Below are positions 40,138 through 48,208 of a DNA stretch of 64,000 bases, in pieces. The notes beneath the pieces were generated by a model. That model saw only the letters and a list, made by a program, of their open reading frames with translations, made no database searches and was not told where the DNA came from. A program made the translations under genes and the position numbers. The stretch is taken from positions 1-64,000 of the forward strand of contig CALSRA010000053.1 in the NCBI GenBank assembly GCA_943788635.1, written 5' to 3'. Within the stretch, counting starts at the first letter, position 1, and every line of letters starts with the position of its first letter. Origin of the DNA: an uncultured Alphaproteobacteria bacterium (GTDB lineage Bacteria > Pseudomonadota > Alphaproteobacteria > UBA8366 > GCA-2717185).

Positions 40138-40535
40138 TTAAAATGACTGTCGGTGCCGCAATTCTGGCGGTGACGGCAATGGTTTCGGGCACGGTTGGGC
40201 CGGTTCTGGCCGCCGGGGGCGAAGATACAATCAAAATGCGCGTGCAGCACATGAAGGCGGGAATCGCCAAACCCTTTGGTGTCGCAAAAGCATTCGTCAC
40301 CAAGGGAACCGGCACGGCTGCTGATGTCGCCAAGATGACCCGGGCCCTGCCGAAGATCTGGGAAGACTGGGCCGGTTTCGAGGCCAGCGCGAAGGTGTTG
40401 GCAGATGAAGCGGCGAAGTTGGCCACGGTGGCGGCGACGGGTGATGCTGCGGCGATCAAGGCGCAGTTTGCCATGGTCGGCAAGAACGGCTGCGGCGGGT
40501 GCCACAAGGTTTATCGCGGCGACAAGGTTAAATAG
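40131..40535 (+). CDS. Cytochrome c' (periplasmic four-helix cytochrome), 5' end altered by an IS element
   Basis: The protein has a signal peptide (hydrophobic VGAAILAVTAMVSG, cleavage near VLAAG), an amphipathic helical body and the heme motif CGGCH near the C-terminus, typical of class II cytochromes c'. These bind NO or transfer electrons in the periplasm. An upstream ATG at 40131 lies inside the inverted repeat of the IS1380 element and adds MRVK before the native-looking ATG at 40143. The insertion separates the gene from its original promoter, or may have removed the first codons. A strong terminator follows. Confidence 0.85.
   Translation: MRVKMTVGAAILAVTAMVSGTVGPVLAAGGEDTIKMRVQHMKAGIAKPFGVAKAFVTKGTGTAADVAKMTRALPKIWEDWAGFEASAKVLADEAAKLATVAATGDAAAIKAQFAMVGKNGCGGCHKVYRGDKVK
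40138..40141. repeat. Target-site duplication, right copy (TTAA)
   Basis: TTAA follows the right inverted repeat of the IS1380-family element and matches the copy at 38468-38471. Two bases later comes an in-frame ATG of the cytochrome c' gene. Confidence 0.65.
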
Positions 40536-40585
40536 TCACGTTCCTTCACGCCGGAATGGAAATCGACGTCGGTTTCCCCTAGGCT

Positions 40586-40614
40586 GGTCCCGCTTCGGCG
40601 GGACCGTTTTTTTT
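40586..40614 (+). terminator. Rho-independent terminator after cytochrome c'
   Basis: GGTCCCGC and GCGGGACC form a perfect 8-base stem closed by a TTCG tetraloop and followed by G then eight T. It lies about 50 bases after the cytochrome c' stop and 70 before the sigma-factor gene, insulating the two. Confidence 0.92.
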
Positions 40615-40684
40615 GGCCAGCCGGGGGATTATATGATGTCGGCGAATGTCCCCGTATCCGGTGTGAAGGTGGCTTTGTTCAGGA

Positions 40685-41194
40685 ATGATCAGTAAGGAAC
40701 GCCAGGTCATCGATGAAATCCCGCATTTGCGGCGGTATGCGCGCGCGCTCGGGTATGACAAGACGTCGGCGGATGATCTGGTCCAGGAATGCCTTGCCCG
40801 GGCGATGGGGCGACTGCATGCCTGGCAACCGACCGGCACGATGCGCAGCTGGCTGTTCACCATTCTGCATAATCTGCATGTCAACCTGCACCGCGTGGAC
40901 AAGGATGTTTTTGATATATACCCGGACAGCTACCTTGCCGAACGCAAGGCGGCACAGGCGGATTCGCATACCGGATTATTGGTGCGCGACGTGAACGCAG
41001 CGCTGGCGCAGATTTCGGATGAACAGCGCAGCACGATCCTGCTGATTGGTCTGGAAGGTCTGACCTACGCGGAAGCGGCGACGGTGACCGGCGTGCCGGT
41101 TGGTACCGTGATGTCCCGATTGGCGCGGGGCCGCGAAAAATTGCGGGAGATCATGGACCAGGACGCCGAGCAAACGCTGCGGAGGGCCCGGTGA
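40685..41194 (+). CDS. ECF-type RNA polymerase sigma factor
   Basis: The 169-residue protein consists of sigma region 2 (HLRRYARALGYDKTSADDLVQE through GTMRSWLFTILHNLHVN) and region 4 (LAQISDEQRSTILLIGLEGL, with helix-turn-helix TYAEAATVTGVPVGTVMSRLARGREKLR). No region 1.1 or 3 is present, as expected for extracytoplasmic-function factors. The stop overlaps the ATG of a membrane anti-sigma gene, indicating a regulator pair. Target promoters cannot be read from this window. Confidence 0.92.
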   Translation: MISKERQVIDEIPHLRRYARALGYDKTSADDLVQECLARAMGRLHAWQPTGTMRSWLFTILHNLHVNLHRVDKDVFDIYPDSYLAERKAAQADSHTGLLVRDVNAALAQISDEQRSTILLIGLEGLTYAEAATVTGVPVGTVMSRLARGREKLREIMDQDAEQTLRRAR

Positions 41195-41955
41195 TGACCG
41201 TATCCGACGTCACGGAAGACGATCTGCACGCCTATGTCGACGGCGCCCTGGCGGCGGCGGATCAGGCGCGGGTGGAGGCCTGGCTGGCGGAACACCCCGA
41301 CGATGCGGCGCGGCTGGCGGCCTATGGCGAACAGAATGCGGCGCTGCGCGAATGTTTTGCGCCGGTTCTGGACGAGCCGGTTCCCGGCGATCTGCTTGCT
41401 GCGGCGATGCCGGCTCCGGCGCCGGACGGGAGGTCAATCTGGTTCCGTATCGCCGCGGCGATTGCTTTTTTGGTGATTGGCGGCGCGGGTGGCTGGGTGG
41501 CGCGCGACCAGTGGGTTGCTCATCCTGACGCCGATGTGGCGGAGTTTGCGCTGAATGCGCATACCGTCTACATCGCGGAAAAGCGCCACGCGGTCGAAGT
41601 GCAGGCGGCGGAGGAAGCGCATCTCGTTCGCTGGCTGTCCAAACGGCTTGGCAAGACGATAAAGACGCCCGACCTGATTGGTCTGGGATACCGGCTTGTC
41701 GGAGGACGCCTGTTACCCGATGGCGGTCGTCCGACAGCACAGTTCATGTACGAGAACGAAGAAGGCGTCCGGTTGACGGTCTATGTCCAGCGCAACGATC
41801 AGGTTACCGAAACGGCATTCCGGTTTATCGATCACAAGGGCGTTTCGGCTTTTTACTGGGTTGATGAATATTTCGCCTATGTGCTGGCCGGGGCGGTGGG
41901 ACGTGAAGGCCTGCTGGATGTGGCCAAAGAGGTCCATCAAAGCCTCGCCCGCTGA
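41194..41955 (+). CDS. Membrane anti-sigma factor
   Basis: The 253-residue protein begins with an anti-sigma-like cytoplasmic helix bundle (EDDLHAYVDGALAAADQARV), but the zinc HxxxCxxC motif is missing. One membrane helix follows (about 83-102: FRIAAAIAFLVIGGAGGWVA), then a periplasmic domain with LGYRLVGGRLLPDGGRPTAQ and a C-terminal YFAYVLAG. It should hold the upstream ECF sigma factor at the membrane until a periplasmic signal arrives. GGAGGG precedes the ATG, which shares one base with the sigma stop. Confidence 0.85.
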   Translation: MTVSDVTEDDLHAYVDGALAAADQARVEAWLAEHPDDAARLAAYGEQNAALRECFAPVLDEPVPGDLLAAAMPAPAPDGRSIWFRIAAAIAFLVIGGAGGWVARDQWVAHPDADVAEFALNAHTVYIAEKRHAVEVQAAEEAHLVRWLSKRLGKTIKTPDLIGLGYRLVGGRLLPDGGRPTAQFMYENEEGVRLTVYVQRNDQVTETAFRFIDHKGVSAFYWVDEYFAYVLAGAVGREGLLDVAKEVHQSLAR

Positions 41956-42009
41956 CTGGAAAGAGCCCCGACGCGATAAATCGATTGGAATTTTGCCGCA
42001 ATGCGATAG

Positions 42010-42028
42010 AATGTTGCATCGCAACATT
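42010..42028. promoter_or_regulatory. Perfect palindrome upstream of the ParA-like gene
   Basis: AATGTTGC and GCAACATT are exact inverted arms of eight bases around ATC, 20 bases before the ParA-like ATG. The short centre and placement suggest an operator for a dimeric repressor, perhaps autoregulation. It is not followed by a T-run, so a terminator is unlikely. Confidence 0.5.
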
Positions 42029-42433
42029 TCAAATCTGCGTTGGATACCATGCCCGGTAAAATATTTACGATTTCGCAGCAGAAGGGCGGCACCGGGAAAA
42101 CCACGCTCGCGGCGCATCTGGCGATATGCTGGTCGGTACTGGATGGGAAGTCCGTCGCGATTCTCGACACTGATCCCCAGGGCAGTCTGGGTGAATGGCT
42201 GGAAACCCGGGAGCGCTGCCTTGGCGAAGAAGGCACCGGCCTGGGGTTCCGCACTGCCAGTGGATGGGGCGCCCGGCGCGAGGCACGGTCGCTGGCGCGC
42301 GATTTTGACGTCGTGATTATTGATACGCCGCCGAAGGCCGAAACAGAAGTCAAACCGGCGTTGGAGGCAGCGGACCTGGTCGTTGTGCCGCTGCAGCCGA
42401 CGCCGATGGACCTGTGGGCAACCGAACCAATCC

Positions 42434-42436
42434 TCA
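42434..42436. repeat. Target-site duplication, left copy (TCA)
   Basis: TCA abuts the left end of the IS5-family element and matches TCA at 43369-43371. The TNA pattern fits the IS1031-type subgroup. Confidence 0.75.
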
Positions 42437-43368
42437 GAGTCTGACTCGAAATGATATCCATGTTTTCATGCTCTTGCCAATCGTCGGGCGAGCAGTTGAA
42501 TGCTGGCGATCAGGAGCCATGCCTCCGCGCTTTCGATGGTTTCCTCGAAATCTTTGGCGAGACGGCGGTTACGACCGAGCCAAGCGAAGGTGCGCTCAAC
42601 CACCCAGCGGCGGGGCAACAATACGAACCCCTTGGCGGCGTCGGAGCGCTTGACGATCTGCACGGTCCACTTCCCAAGTTTGGCCAGCGCGTCGCGCAAC
42701 TTCGGTCCCGCGTAACCACCATCGGCGAAAACATGGCGCAACCGGGGAAAGGCGTGGCGTATCGACGCCAACAGCGCGGGCGCGCCGTCGCGATCCTGGA
42801 TATCGGCGGCGTGAACCATGACGGCGACCAGAAAGCCGCCTGTGTCGGTCACGATATGACGCTTGCGCCCTTTGACCTTCTTTCCCGCGTCATAGCCCCG
42901 AACACCGCCGCTTTCCGTGGTTTTCACCGTCTGGCTGTCGATCACCCCGGCGGTCGGGCTGGTCGTGCGCCCAGAGGTTTCCCGCATCGACATCACCAGT
43001 TGGCGATTGATGACGTGCAAGGTTCCATCCGAGCGCCAAGCGTAAAAATATCGCTGGATCGTACTGCGTGGCGGAAATTCCCGGGGCACCATGCGCCATT
43101 GGCAACCGGTGCGCGCCACATAAAAAATCCCATTCACCACTTCTCGAAAATCCGTGGTTCGCGGGCGGCCTAATCGACGCGGCGGGGACAATAATGGCGA
43201 AATCAAACGCCACTCCTTATCCGTCAAGTCGCTTGCGTAACGAAGGCTCGAACGATCAAACTGCGGGCGGGTGATCTCAGTCCACATGTTGTGTCTCCTC
43301 ATTTGCTTCAACACAAACGAGAGAATCACAACTTACTGAAATCACTCAACTCATTTCGGGCCGGACAC
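42437..43368 (-). mobile_element. Complete IS5-family insertion sequence (IS1031-like), 932 bp
   Basis: The ends GAGTCTGACTCGAAATGA and, from the other side, GTGTCCGGCCCGAAATGA match at 14 of 18 positions. TCA is duplicated at the target. The single transposase is intact on the minus strand, antisense to the interrupted ParA-like gene. Excision in silico with one TCA restores the host frame, which fixes the boundaries firmly. Confidence 0.92.
42466..43287 (-). CDS. IS5-family transposase
   Basis: The 273-residue protein starts MWTEITRPQFDRSS with GAGGAG upstream. DUF4096-type N-terminus (LTDKEWRLISPLLSPP) is followed by the DDE catalytic part: GVIDSQTVKTTESGG, HVFADGGYAGPKL and the C-terminal VVERTFAWLGRNRRLAKD with the Glu. 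The frame is unbroken, so transposition is possible. Confidence 0.94.
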   Translation of the reverse strand: MWTEITRPQFDRSSLRYASDLTDKEWRLISPLLSPPRRLGRPRTTDFREVVNGIFYVARTGCQWRMVPREFPPRSTIQRYFYAWRSDGTLHVINRQLVMSMRETSGRTTSPTAGVIDSQTVKTTESGGVRGYDAGKKVKGRKRHIVTDTGGFLVAVMVHAADIQDRDGAPALLASIRHAFPRLRHVFADGGYAGPKLRDALAKLGKWTVQIVKRSDAAKGFVLLPRRWVVERTFAWLGRNRRLAKDFEETIESAEAWLLIASIQLLARRLARA

Positions 43369-43371
43369 TCA
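43369..43371. repeat. Target-site duplication, right copy (TCA)
   Basis: This is the second copy of the three-base duplication made by the IS5-family element. Keeping only one copy restores the ParA-like reading frame. Confidence 0.75.
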
Positions 43372-43636
43372 GTCTGGCTGCCGGGGAAAAATCCGATGCG
43401 ATCCTGGTGCTGAACCGGGTTCCTGCACGGGCGAAGCTAACGGGTGAAATGCAGGCGGCATTATCCGAATTTTCGGTGCCTACCGCCCGGGCCAGTCTTG
43501 GAAACCGTGTCGTGTATGCGTCCAGTATCGGGGCGGGCAAGACAGCGCTGGAACTTGAACCGCGGGGCAAGGCATCGGATGAAGTGCGGGCCCTGGCAAA
43601 GGAATTGATGCGGCGGGCGTCGCGATAGGCTGTTCG

Positions 43637-45957
43637 TCAGGCGTATTGCCGGGAAACGCTGCGCAGGCTGATCTCGACGCCGGTTGATTCAGCGAATTCG
43701 GTTAGAACGGAACGCAGGCTGTGGTCGGACCGTTCCAGTGCCGGTACCAGCGCCTTTTGCAGGGCTGCGGTATCCAGGCTGCGGATCATGGTCCGTACGG
43801 GGCCGACCGAACCGGGGCGCATGGATAGCGACCGGAACCCCAGCCCGATTAGCGCCATGGCCTCCAGCGTATTGCCCGCCATTTCGCCACACAGGTGCAC
43901 CGGGACGTCCGCCGCGGCGCTTTGCTGCACGATATCCCGCAGTATTTTCAGGAAATACGGCGCAAGCACATCGTAGCGGCCATTCATCCGGGGGCTGCCG
44001 CGGTCGCTGGCGAAAATGAACTGGGCCAGGTCGTTGGAGCCGACCGACAGGAAATCGACACGTTCCAGCAGCGGTTTCAGCTGAAACAGCAATGCCGGAA
44101 CTTCCAGCATGGCGCCGACCCTGAGCGACTCCGGTACGGCACCGCCACCGGCGCGAATTTCGGCGACCACATCGTCCAGAACGGTGCGCGCCGCATCGAA
44201 CTCGCAGACTTCCGTGACCATGGGAAACATGATGCTGAGCGGGCGTCCCTGCGCCGCCGAAATCAGTGCACGAAGCTGGTCGTGCAGCATGTGCGGCATG
44301 TCCAGCCCGATCCGCAGGGCCCGCCAGCCCAGCGCGGGGTTTTCTTCTTCAATGATCGCCGGCATGGTCGATAGCAGCTTGTCGCCACCGATATCCAGGG
44401 TGCGGAAGACTACCGGCCGTCCGGCCGCCTGTTCGAGAATATCGGTATAGAGGTCGAATTGCGTTTCGAAATTCGGATAGCGGGGCTGCATCATGAACGG
44501 CAGTTCCGTACGGTACAGCCCGACGCCGTCCGCCCCGCTTTCTTCCAGATGCGCCAGGTCGAGCAGCAGGCCTGCATTCAGATTGAGATGGATACGCTGG
44601 CCGTTGGCGGTTACCGCCGGCAGGTGCCGGGTATCCGCATAGGCGGCGCGGCGGCTTTCCATCAATGCGATGCTGCCACGAAAGGACTGCTGAAAACTGG
44701 AATCAGGGCGTAGGAAAACCTCGCCGTTTTCGGCATCCACGGCGATGATATCCCCTGGTTCGGCGCGGTTCAGAATGCCTTCGACCTGACCAACCAGCGG
44801 AATGTTCAGCGCCCTTGCGACGATGGTGGCATGCGCCGTTTCCGATCCTTCTTCCAGGACCAGTCCACACAGCCGTTCCCGGTCATACTCCAGCAATTCG
44901 GCGGGACCCATATTTCGCGCGATCAGGACGATTTTGTCCGGCGCTTCTTTGCCGTCCGACGTCGCCGTCGGGTCGTCCGATAGAAAGTCGATCAACTGGT
45001 AGGCCAGGTTTGTCAGGTCCTGCAGTCGTTCCCGGATATAGGGATCCGCAACCAGGTTCATCCGCGCGCGGGTATCGTTCTGAATCTTCGCCACGGCGGC
45101 TTCCGGCCGTCAGTCCGCTGCGGATTGCCTCGCGGGTTCGTCCCAGCCAACCGCGATCTTCCGCGATCATCCGGTAAGCCCGCAGGATGTCGACATGCTC
45201 GCCGCTGGCGCCGCTGCCGTAACTTTCCAGCATCGTATCAATCGATTGATGCATGCGGTTGACCGCATCTGCCAGTCGTTCCAGTTCCGTAGCCGGATCT
45301 TCGGCGACGACGCGGCGGATGAAAATCCGTTTTTCATGCAGGACGACTTGCCCCAGCGTCATGCCCGGCGCCAGTTTCTGCCCGGATAACTGGATTGCCG
45401 GACTGGCGGGGGTGGCGCTCTCCGGCACCGGGAGCGCCGAAAACTCCATTGTCGTCGACAACCAGTTCGGCAACGACCATTGCGACGGTTTCGAGCGCTT
45501 CGATTTCTTCTTCAGCATATGCGCGGGGCGAAACATTCTGAATTGCCAATACACCCTGAACGTCGCCGCCACGCATGATGGGGACACCCATCAGCGATTT
45601 ATAGGCCTCTTCACCGGTTTCGGGGCGGTAGGCGAATTTTGGGTGCGCCTGTGCGTCGGCAAGCGAAAGGTGGTTAGCCTGCGCGGCGATCAACCCGATC
45701 AGGCCCTCGCCAAAGGCCAGCCGCGTGTGATGCACCGCGTCCGACAGCAGCCCTTCACTCGCGGCGAGTTCCAGCATGCGCCCGGGCCGCATCATGTAGA
45801 TCGAGCAGACTTCCGCGACCATGCCGTCCGCGATCATGCTGACAATCCGGTCGAGCTTTTCCTGTGTCGTGCCCGCGTCTGCCATGACGTCGCGCAGGCG
45901 CCGCAGCAATTGCCGCGAACCGGCCCAGTTTCGTTCTTCGATCGGCAGGCTCAGCAT
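43637..45957 (-). CDS. ptsP: Phosphoenolpyruvate-protein phosphotransferase of the nitrogen PTS, two apparent frameshifts
   Basis: PtsP (enzyme I-Ntr) passes phosphate from PEP to NPr. The N-terminal GAF domain (about 1-165) reads EVCSIYMMRPGRMLELAASE and LAIQNVSPRAYAEEEIEAL. Next come the enzyme I domain, the phosphohistidine loop EGSETAHATIVARAL, and the PEP-binding barrel with FLSVGSNDLAQFIFASDRG and VHLCGEMAGN (catalytic Cys). Frame changes near 45430 and 45105 each look like one extra base; removing both gives about 772 residues. The GAF domain senses glutamine or 2-oxoglutarate in relatives. The gene is convergent with the ParA-like gene. Confidence 0.92.
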
Positions 45958-46201
45958 CTGAATTCCATGTTACGCAAACAATCCCGATAGGCAGGCCGCC
46001 GATGAATATCGTCAGCCTGTCGACCCGGATGGGAGAAATTGAAAGGTTGCCCCCTTCCATATGCAACCGGCAGGCCAGAAATCAACCTGTGGTGTCACAG
46101 ATTGTGATGGTACTGAGATTGAGTGAATTTTTTACAAAGATGATAGGTTAACCCCCGGCTTTGATTGCCTAAAAAACAGGCGATTCCCGGGTTCCGAATG
46201 A

Positions 46202-47107
46202 TCAGGGTTTGTCGGTGAAGGCGATCATCACGCCAAGCGCGCTGTCCGCATCCACAATCACCGTATCGCCCCGGTGCCGCCAGTTAACTTCGTTTTGCCG
46301 CAGGACGTCCTTGGTTTTTTCAATATCTTCTACTGCGACGATATAGGCGGCAAAATGCGGGGTATCGGGTCCGCTCGTGGCGGTGCCGAACCGGTCCATG
46401 AACTTGTCGGTCGCGAGGACCGTAACCTGCCCGCGTGCGGTGGCGATCTGTAACCCTTTCGTGTCGACTGAAACAGCGCAGGGCGGCTGCAGTTTGGCGA
46501 AAAAACTTGCGAGGTTTCCGGGTGCGTCCGCGACGATGACAACCTCGCGAACGGCCGTGGCACCATTGGGGTGGCTTTGATATTCGGGTTTCCAGAAATA
46601 CTGCGGCGCGTGCTGCTGGCAGGTGAAGAACACGGCTTCCGGCATTTCCGGCATCGTTGCGAAAGCAAGCGAAAATCCGACTGTTACCGACTTGCCGTCG
46701 GGTAGCGTTGCCTGTCGTTCGAAATGAAAGGGCTCGAAGGTGTCGATCCCCTTGCGTGCGAACTCGGCCTGATCGGCATTGGCGTCGTGGCTTTCGAATA
46801 CCAGCATCGACATGCCTTCGCGACGCTTCAGGAAGGTTTCGATATAGCCGCCGAAACTGAATTTCCCTGCCTCCGCCGGAGCGATCTGTTCTGGTGCGGT
46901 GACGGCGATGAGTTCTAGGAAGCAGCCCTGCAACTGGACAAGGCTGTTGCTCGTTCCGAAGGGGTGGTCAGCCGGCGGTGTCGTGGTGAACCCGAAGGAC
47001 TGGTAGACCTTGCAGGCCGTGTCCAGTTCCTGTGCGCAAAGGACCAGATGGTCGATACCGCGTTTTGTATCAGGCACAGGCTTTCCTTTCGGTGACCCCG
47101 TTTTCAC
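46202..47107 (-). CDS. VOC-family (glyoxalase-like) protein
   Basis: The 301-residue protein has an N-terminal vicinal-oxygen-chelate module beginning GIDHLVLCAQELDTACKVYQ and SLVQLQGCFLELIAV, followed by a second, weaker repeat ending in SALGVMIAFTD. This layout matches Glyoxalase_3-type proteins. Metal and substrate are unknown. It opens with GTG at 47107 after a 33-base gap from csaA on the same strand. A weak hairpin (ATTGCCT/AGGCGAT) lies beyond its stop. Confidence 0.8.
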   Translation of the reverse strand: MKTGSPKGKPVPDTKRGIDHLVLCAQELDTACKVYQSFGFTTTPPADHPFGTSNSLVQLQGCFLELIAVTAPEQIAPAEAGKFSFGGYIETFLKRREGMSMLVFESHDANADQAEFARKGIDTFEPFHFERQATLPDGKSVTVGFSLAFATMPEMPEAVFFTCQQHAPQYFWKPEYQSHPNGATAVREVVIVADAPGNLASFFAKLQPPCAVSVDTKGLQIATARGQVTVLATDKFMDRFGTATSGPDTPHFAAYIVAVEDIEKTKDVLRQNEVNWRHRGDTVIVDADSALGVMIAFTDKP

Positions 47108-47140
47108 GTTGCCGGCAAATTCCGGTAACTGGTGCTGGGA

Positions 47141-47479
47141 TCAATAGAGCCGCCCGCCATTGGGGACGCCCGCGCTTGGCTGAAGCAGCATGACTTCACC
47201 TTCATCGTCGGGGACGCCGAGCACGAGAATTTCCGACATGAATTTTCCGATCTGCTTGCGCGGAAAATTAACGACCGCGATGACCTGCCGTCCGGGCAGT
47301 TCATCAAGGGTGTAATTTTTCGTGATCTGGGCGGATGTCTTGCGTTCACCGATATCGCCGCCGAATTCGACCCATAGCTTGTAGGCCGGTCGACGCGCCT
47401 CCGGGAATGCCTCGGCCCGGACGATGGTGCCGACGCGAACATCGACCTTCAGAAAATCGTCGAAATCAATTTCAGTCAT
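47141..47479 (-). CDS. csaA: CsaA-type tRNA-binding domain protein
   Basis: The 112-residue protein is a stand-alone EMAP/Trbp111-like OB fold: FDDFLKVDVRVGTIVRAEAF, KLWVEFGGDIGERKTSAQIT, and VVNFPRKQIGKFMSEILVLG. CsaA of Bacillus acts as an export chaperone and binds tRNA. It overlaps nothing and lies ten bases downstream of the TetR-like gene, so they are probably co-transcribed. Confidence 0.92.
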   Translation of the reverse strand: MTEIDFDDFLKVDVRVGTIVRAEAFPEARRPAYKLWVEFGGDIGERKTSAQITKNYTLDELPGRQVIAVVNFPRKQIGKFMSEILVLGVPDDEGEVMLLQPSAGVPNGGRLY

Positions 47480-47489
47480 AATGCCGTTC

Positions 47490-48116
47490 TCAGGCCGGGA
47501 CGGCCGCGGGTTCCTCTTCCGGGTTCTTCCGGCGTCGTCTTCCGCCTGTCGGCAGCAATTTGACCAGCCGCTCGGCCCGCGACAGGTTGCGGTCCAGAGC
47601 CGCCATGGTGCGTGCCATATCCTCGCTGTCGTCGTTCAGCCAGACCCGCAGGGTGGCAAGCCACACTGCCGCCAGCCCGCGCGCCAGCATTCGGCCTTTC
47701 GGCCCGGTTGCCTTGATGTTGGCGGCCTCCAGCATCCAGCGCATTGACTGCAGCATTCCCGAAGACAGGCACAGCCCGGCCAGTGGGTCGCGAAGGCTTG
47801 CCTCCGCAATTGCCGCGACACCGTCCCGATTGTCCTTCATGGCATCGAAGCGCCGCATCAGCACATCGAACAGCCGGTCGCGCGGGGAATCTTCGGGATC
47901 CAGCGCGGGGGTCGCTGTCAGAATTTCGGTATCGATAGCATCGGACCATGCCCGCACGATGGCTGTTTTGGAGGTGAACAGGTCATGCAGTTCGGCCAGC
48001 GAGACGCCAGCGGTATCGGCGATATCGCGCATTCCCGTGCTGGACCAGCGGTCATCCGCCGCCAGGGTGAGCGCTGCGTCGATAATATGTCGGGGTCTGT
48101 CTGCCTTGCGTACCAT
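47490..48116 (-). CDS. TetR-like regulator, possibly COQ9-related
   Basis: The 208-residue product has a TetR N-terminal helix-turn-helix (RHIIDAALTLAADDRWSSTG, MRDIADTAGVSLAELHDLFT) and an all-helical C-terminal domain with LRVWLNDDSEDMARTMAALD, a pattern that also recalls the COQ9 family, itself TetR-shaped. ATG at 48116 is preferred to a TTG at 48143. The basic end GGRRRRKNPEEE is unusual. Function could be regulation or, if COQ9-like, ubiquinone synthesis; ubiK about 1.7 kb away is suggestive only. Confidence 0.75.
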   Translation of the reverse strand: MVRKADRPRHIIDAALTLAADDRWSSTGMRDIADTAGVSLAELHDLFTSKTAIVRAWSDAIDTEILTATPALDPEDSPRDRLFDVLMRRFDAMKDNRDGVAAIAEASLRDPLAGLCLSSGMLQSMRWMLEAANIKATGPKGRMLARGLAAVWLATLRVWLNDDSEDMARTMAALDRNLSRAERLVKLLPTGGRRRRKNPEEEPAAVPA

Positions 48117-48208
48117 GATTCGCGTCCAGTAATTTGTGGCCAATTACCAATACGCGAAAATATACCGCTCCGGACGGGGCGATATCAATGCTGCTGGGCT
48201 TTGTCGGG

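Larger units (their letters stand above)
42049..43628 (+). pseudogene. ParA/MinD-like ATPase gene interrupted by an IS5-family element
   Basis: The 5' part encodes a deviant Walker A (QQKGGTGKTTLAAHLAICW), the ADTDPQG-type motif LDTDPQGSLGEW and VVIIDTPPKAE. It breaks after WATEPIL, where a 932-base IS is inserted. After the element the frame resumes with SLAAGEKSDAILVLNRVPAR and ends at 43628. Removing the IS and one copy of TCA restores an exact 645-base frame of 214 residues, so the insertion is clean and recent. Small orphan ParA proteins position cargo or plasmids, or act in chemotaxis and carboxysome placement. No parB is seen nearby. Confidence 0.9.

Noticed and set aside
38468-40141. 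TTAA duplication as a sign of a piggyBac-like or other element
   Set aside because: The transposase blocks and inverted repeats are those of IS1380, which makes short target duplications; TTAA alone is not diagnostic.
46140-46200. Hairpin ATTGCCT/AGGCGAT beyond the VOC gene as a terminator
   Set aside because: The T-run lies in the loop, not after the stem, and one pair is a G-U wobble; too weak to list as a feature.
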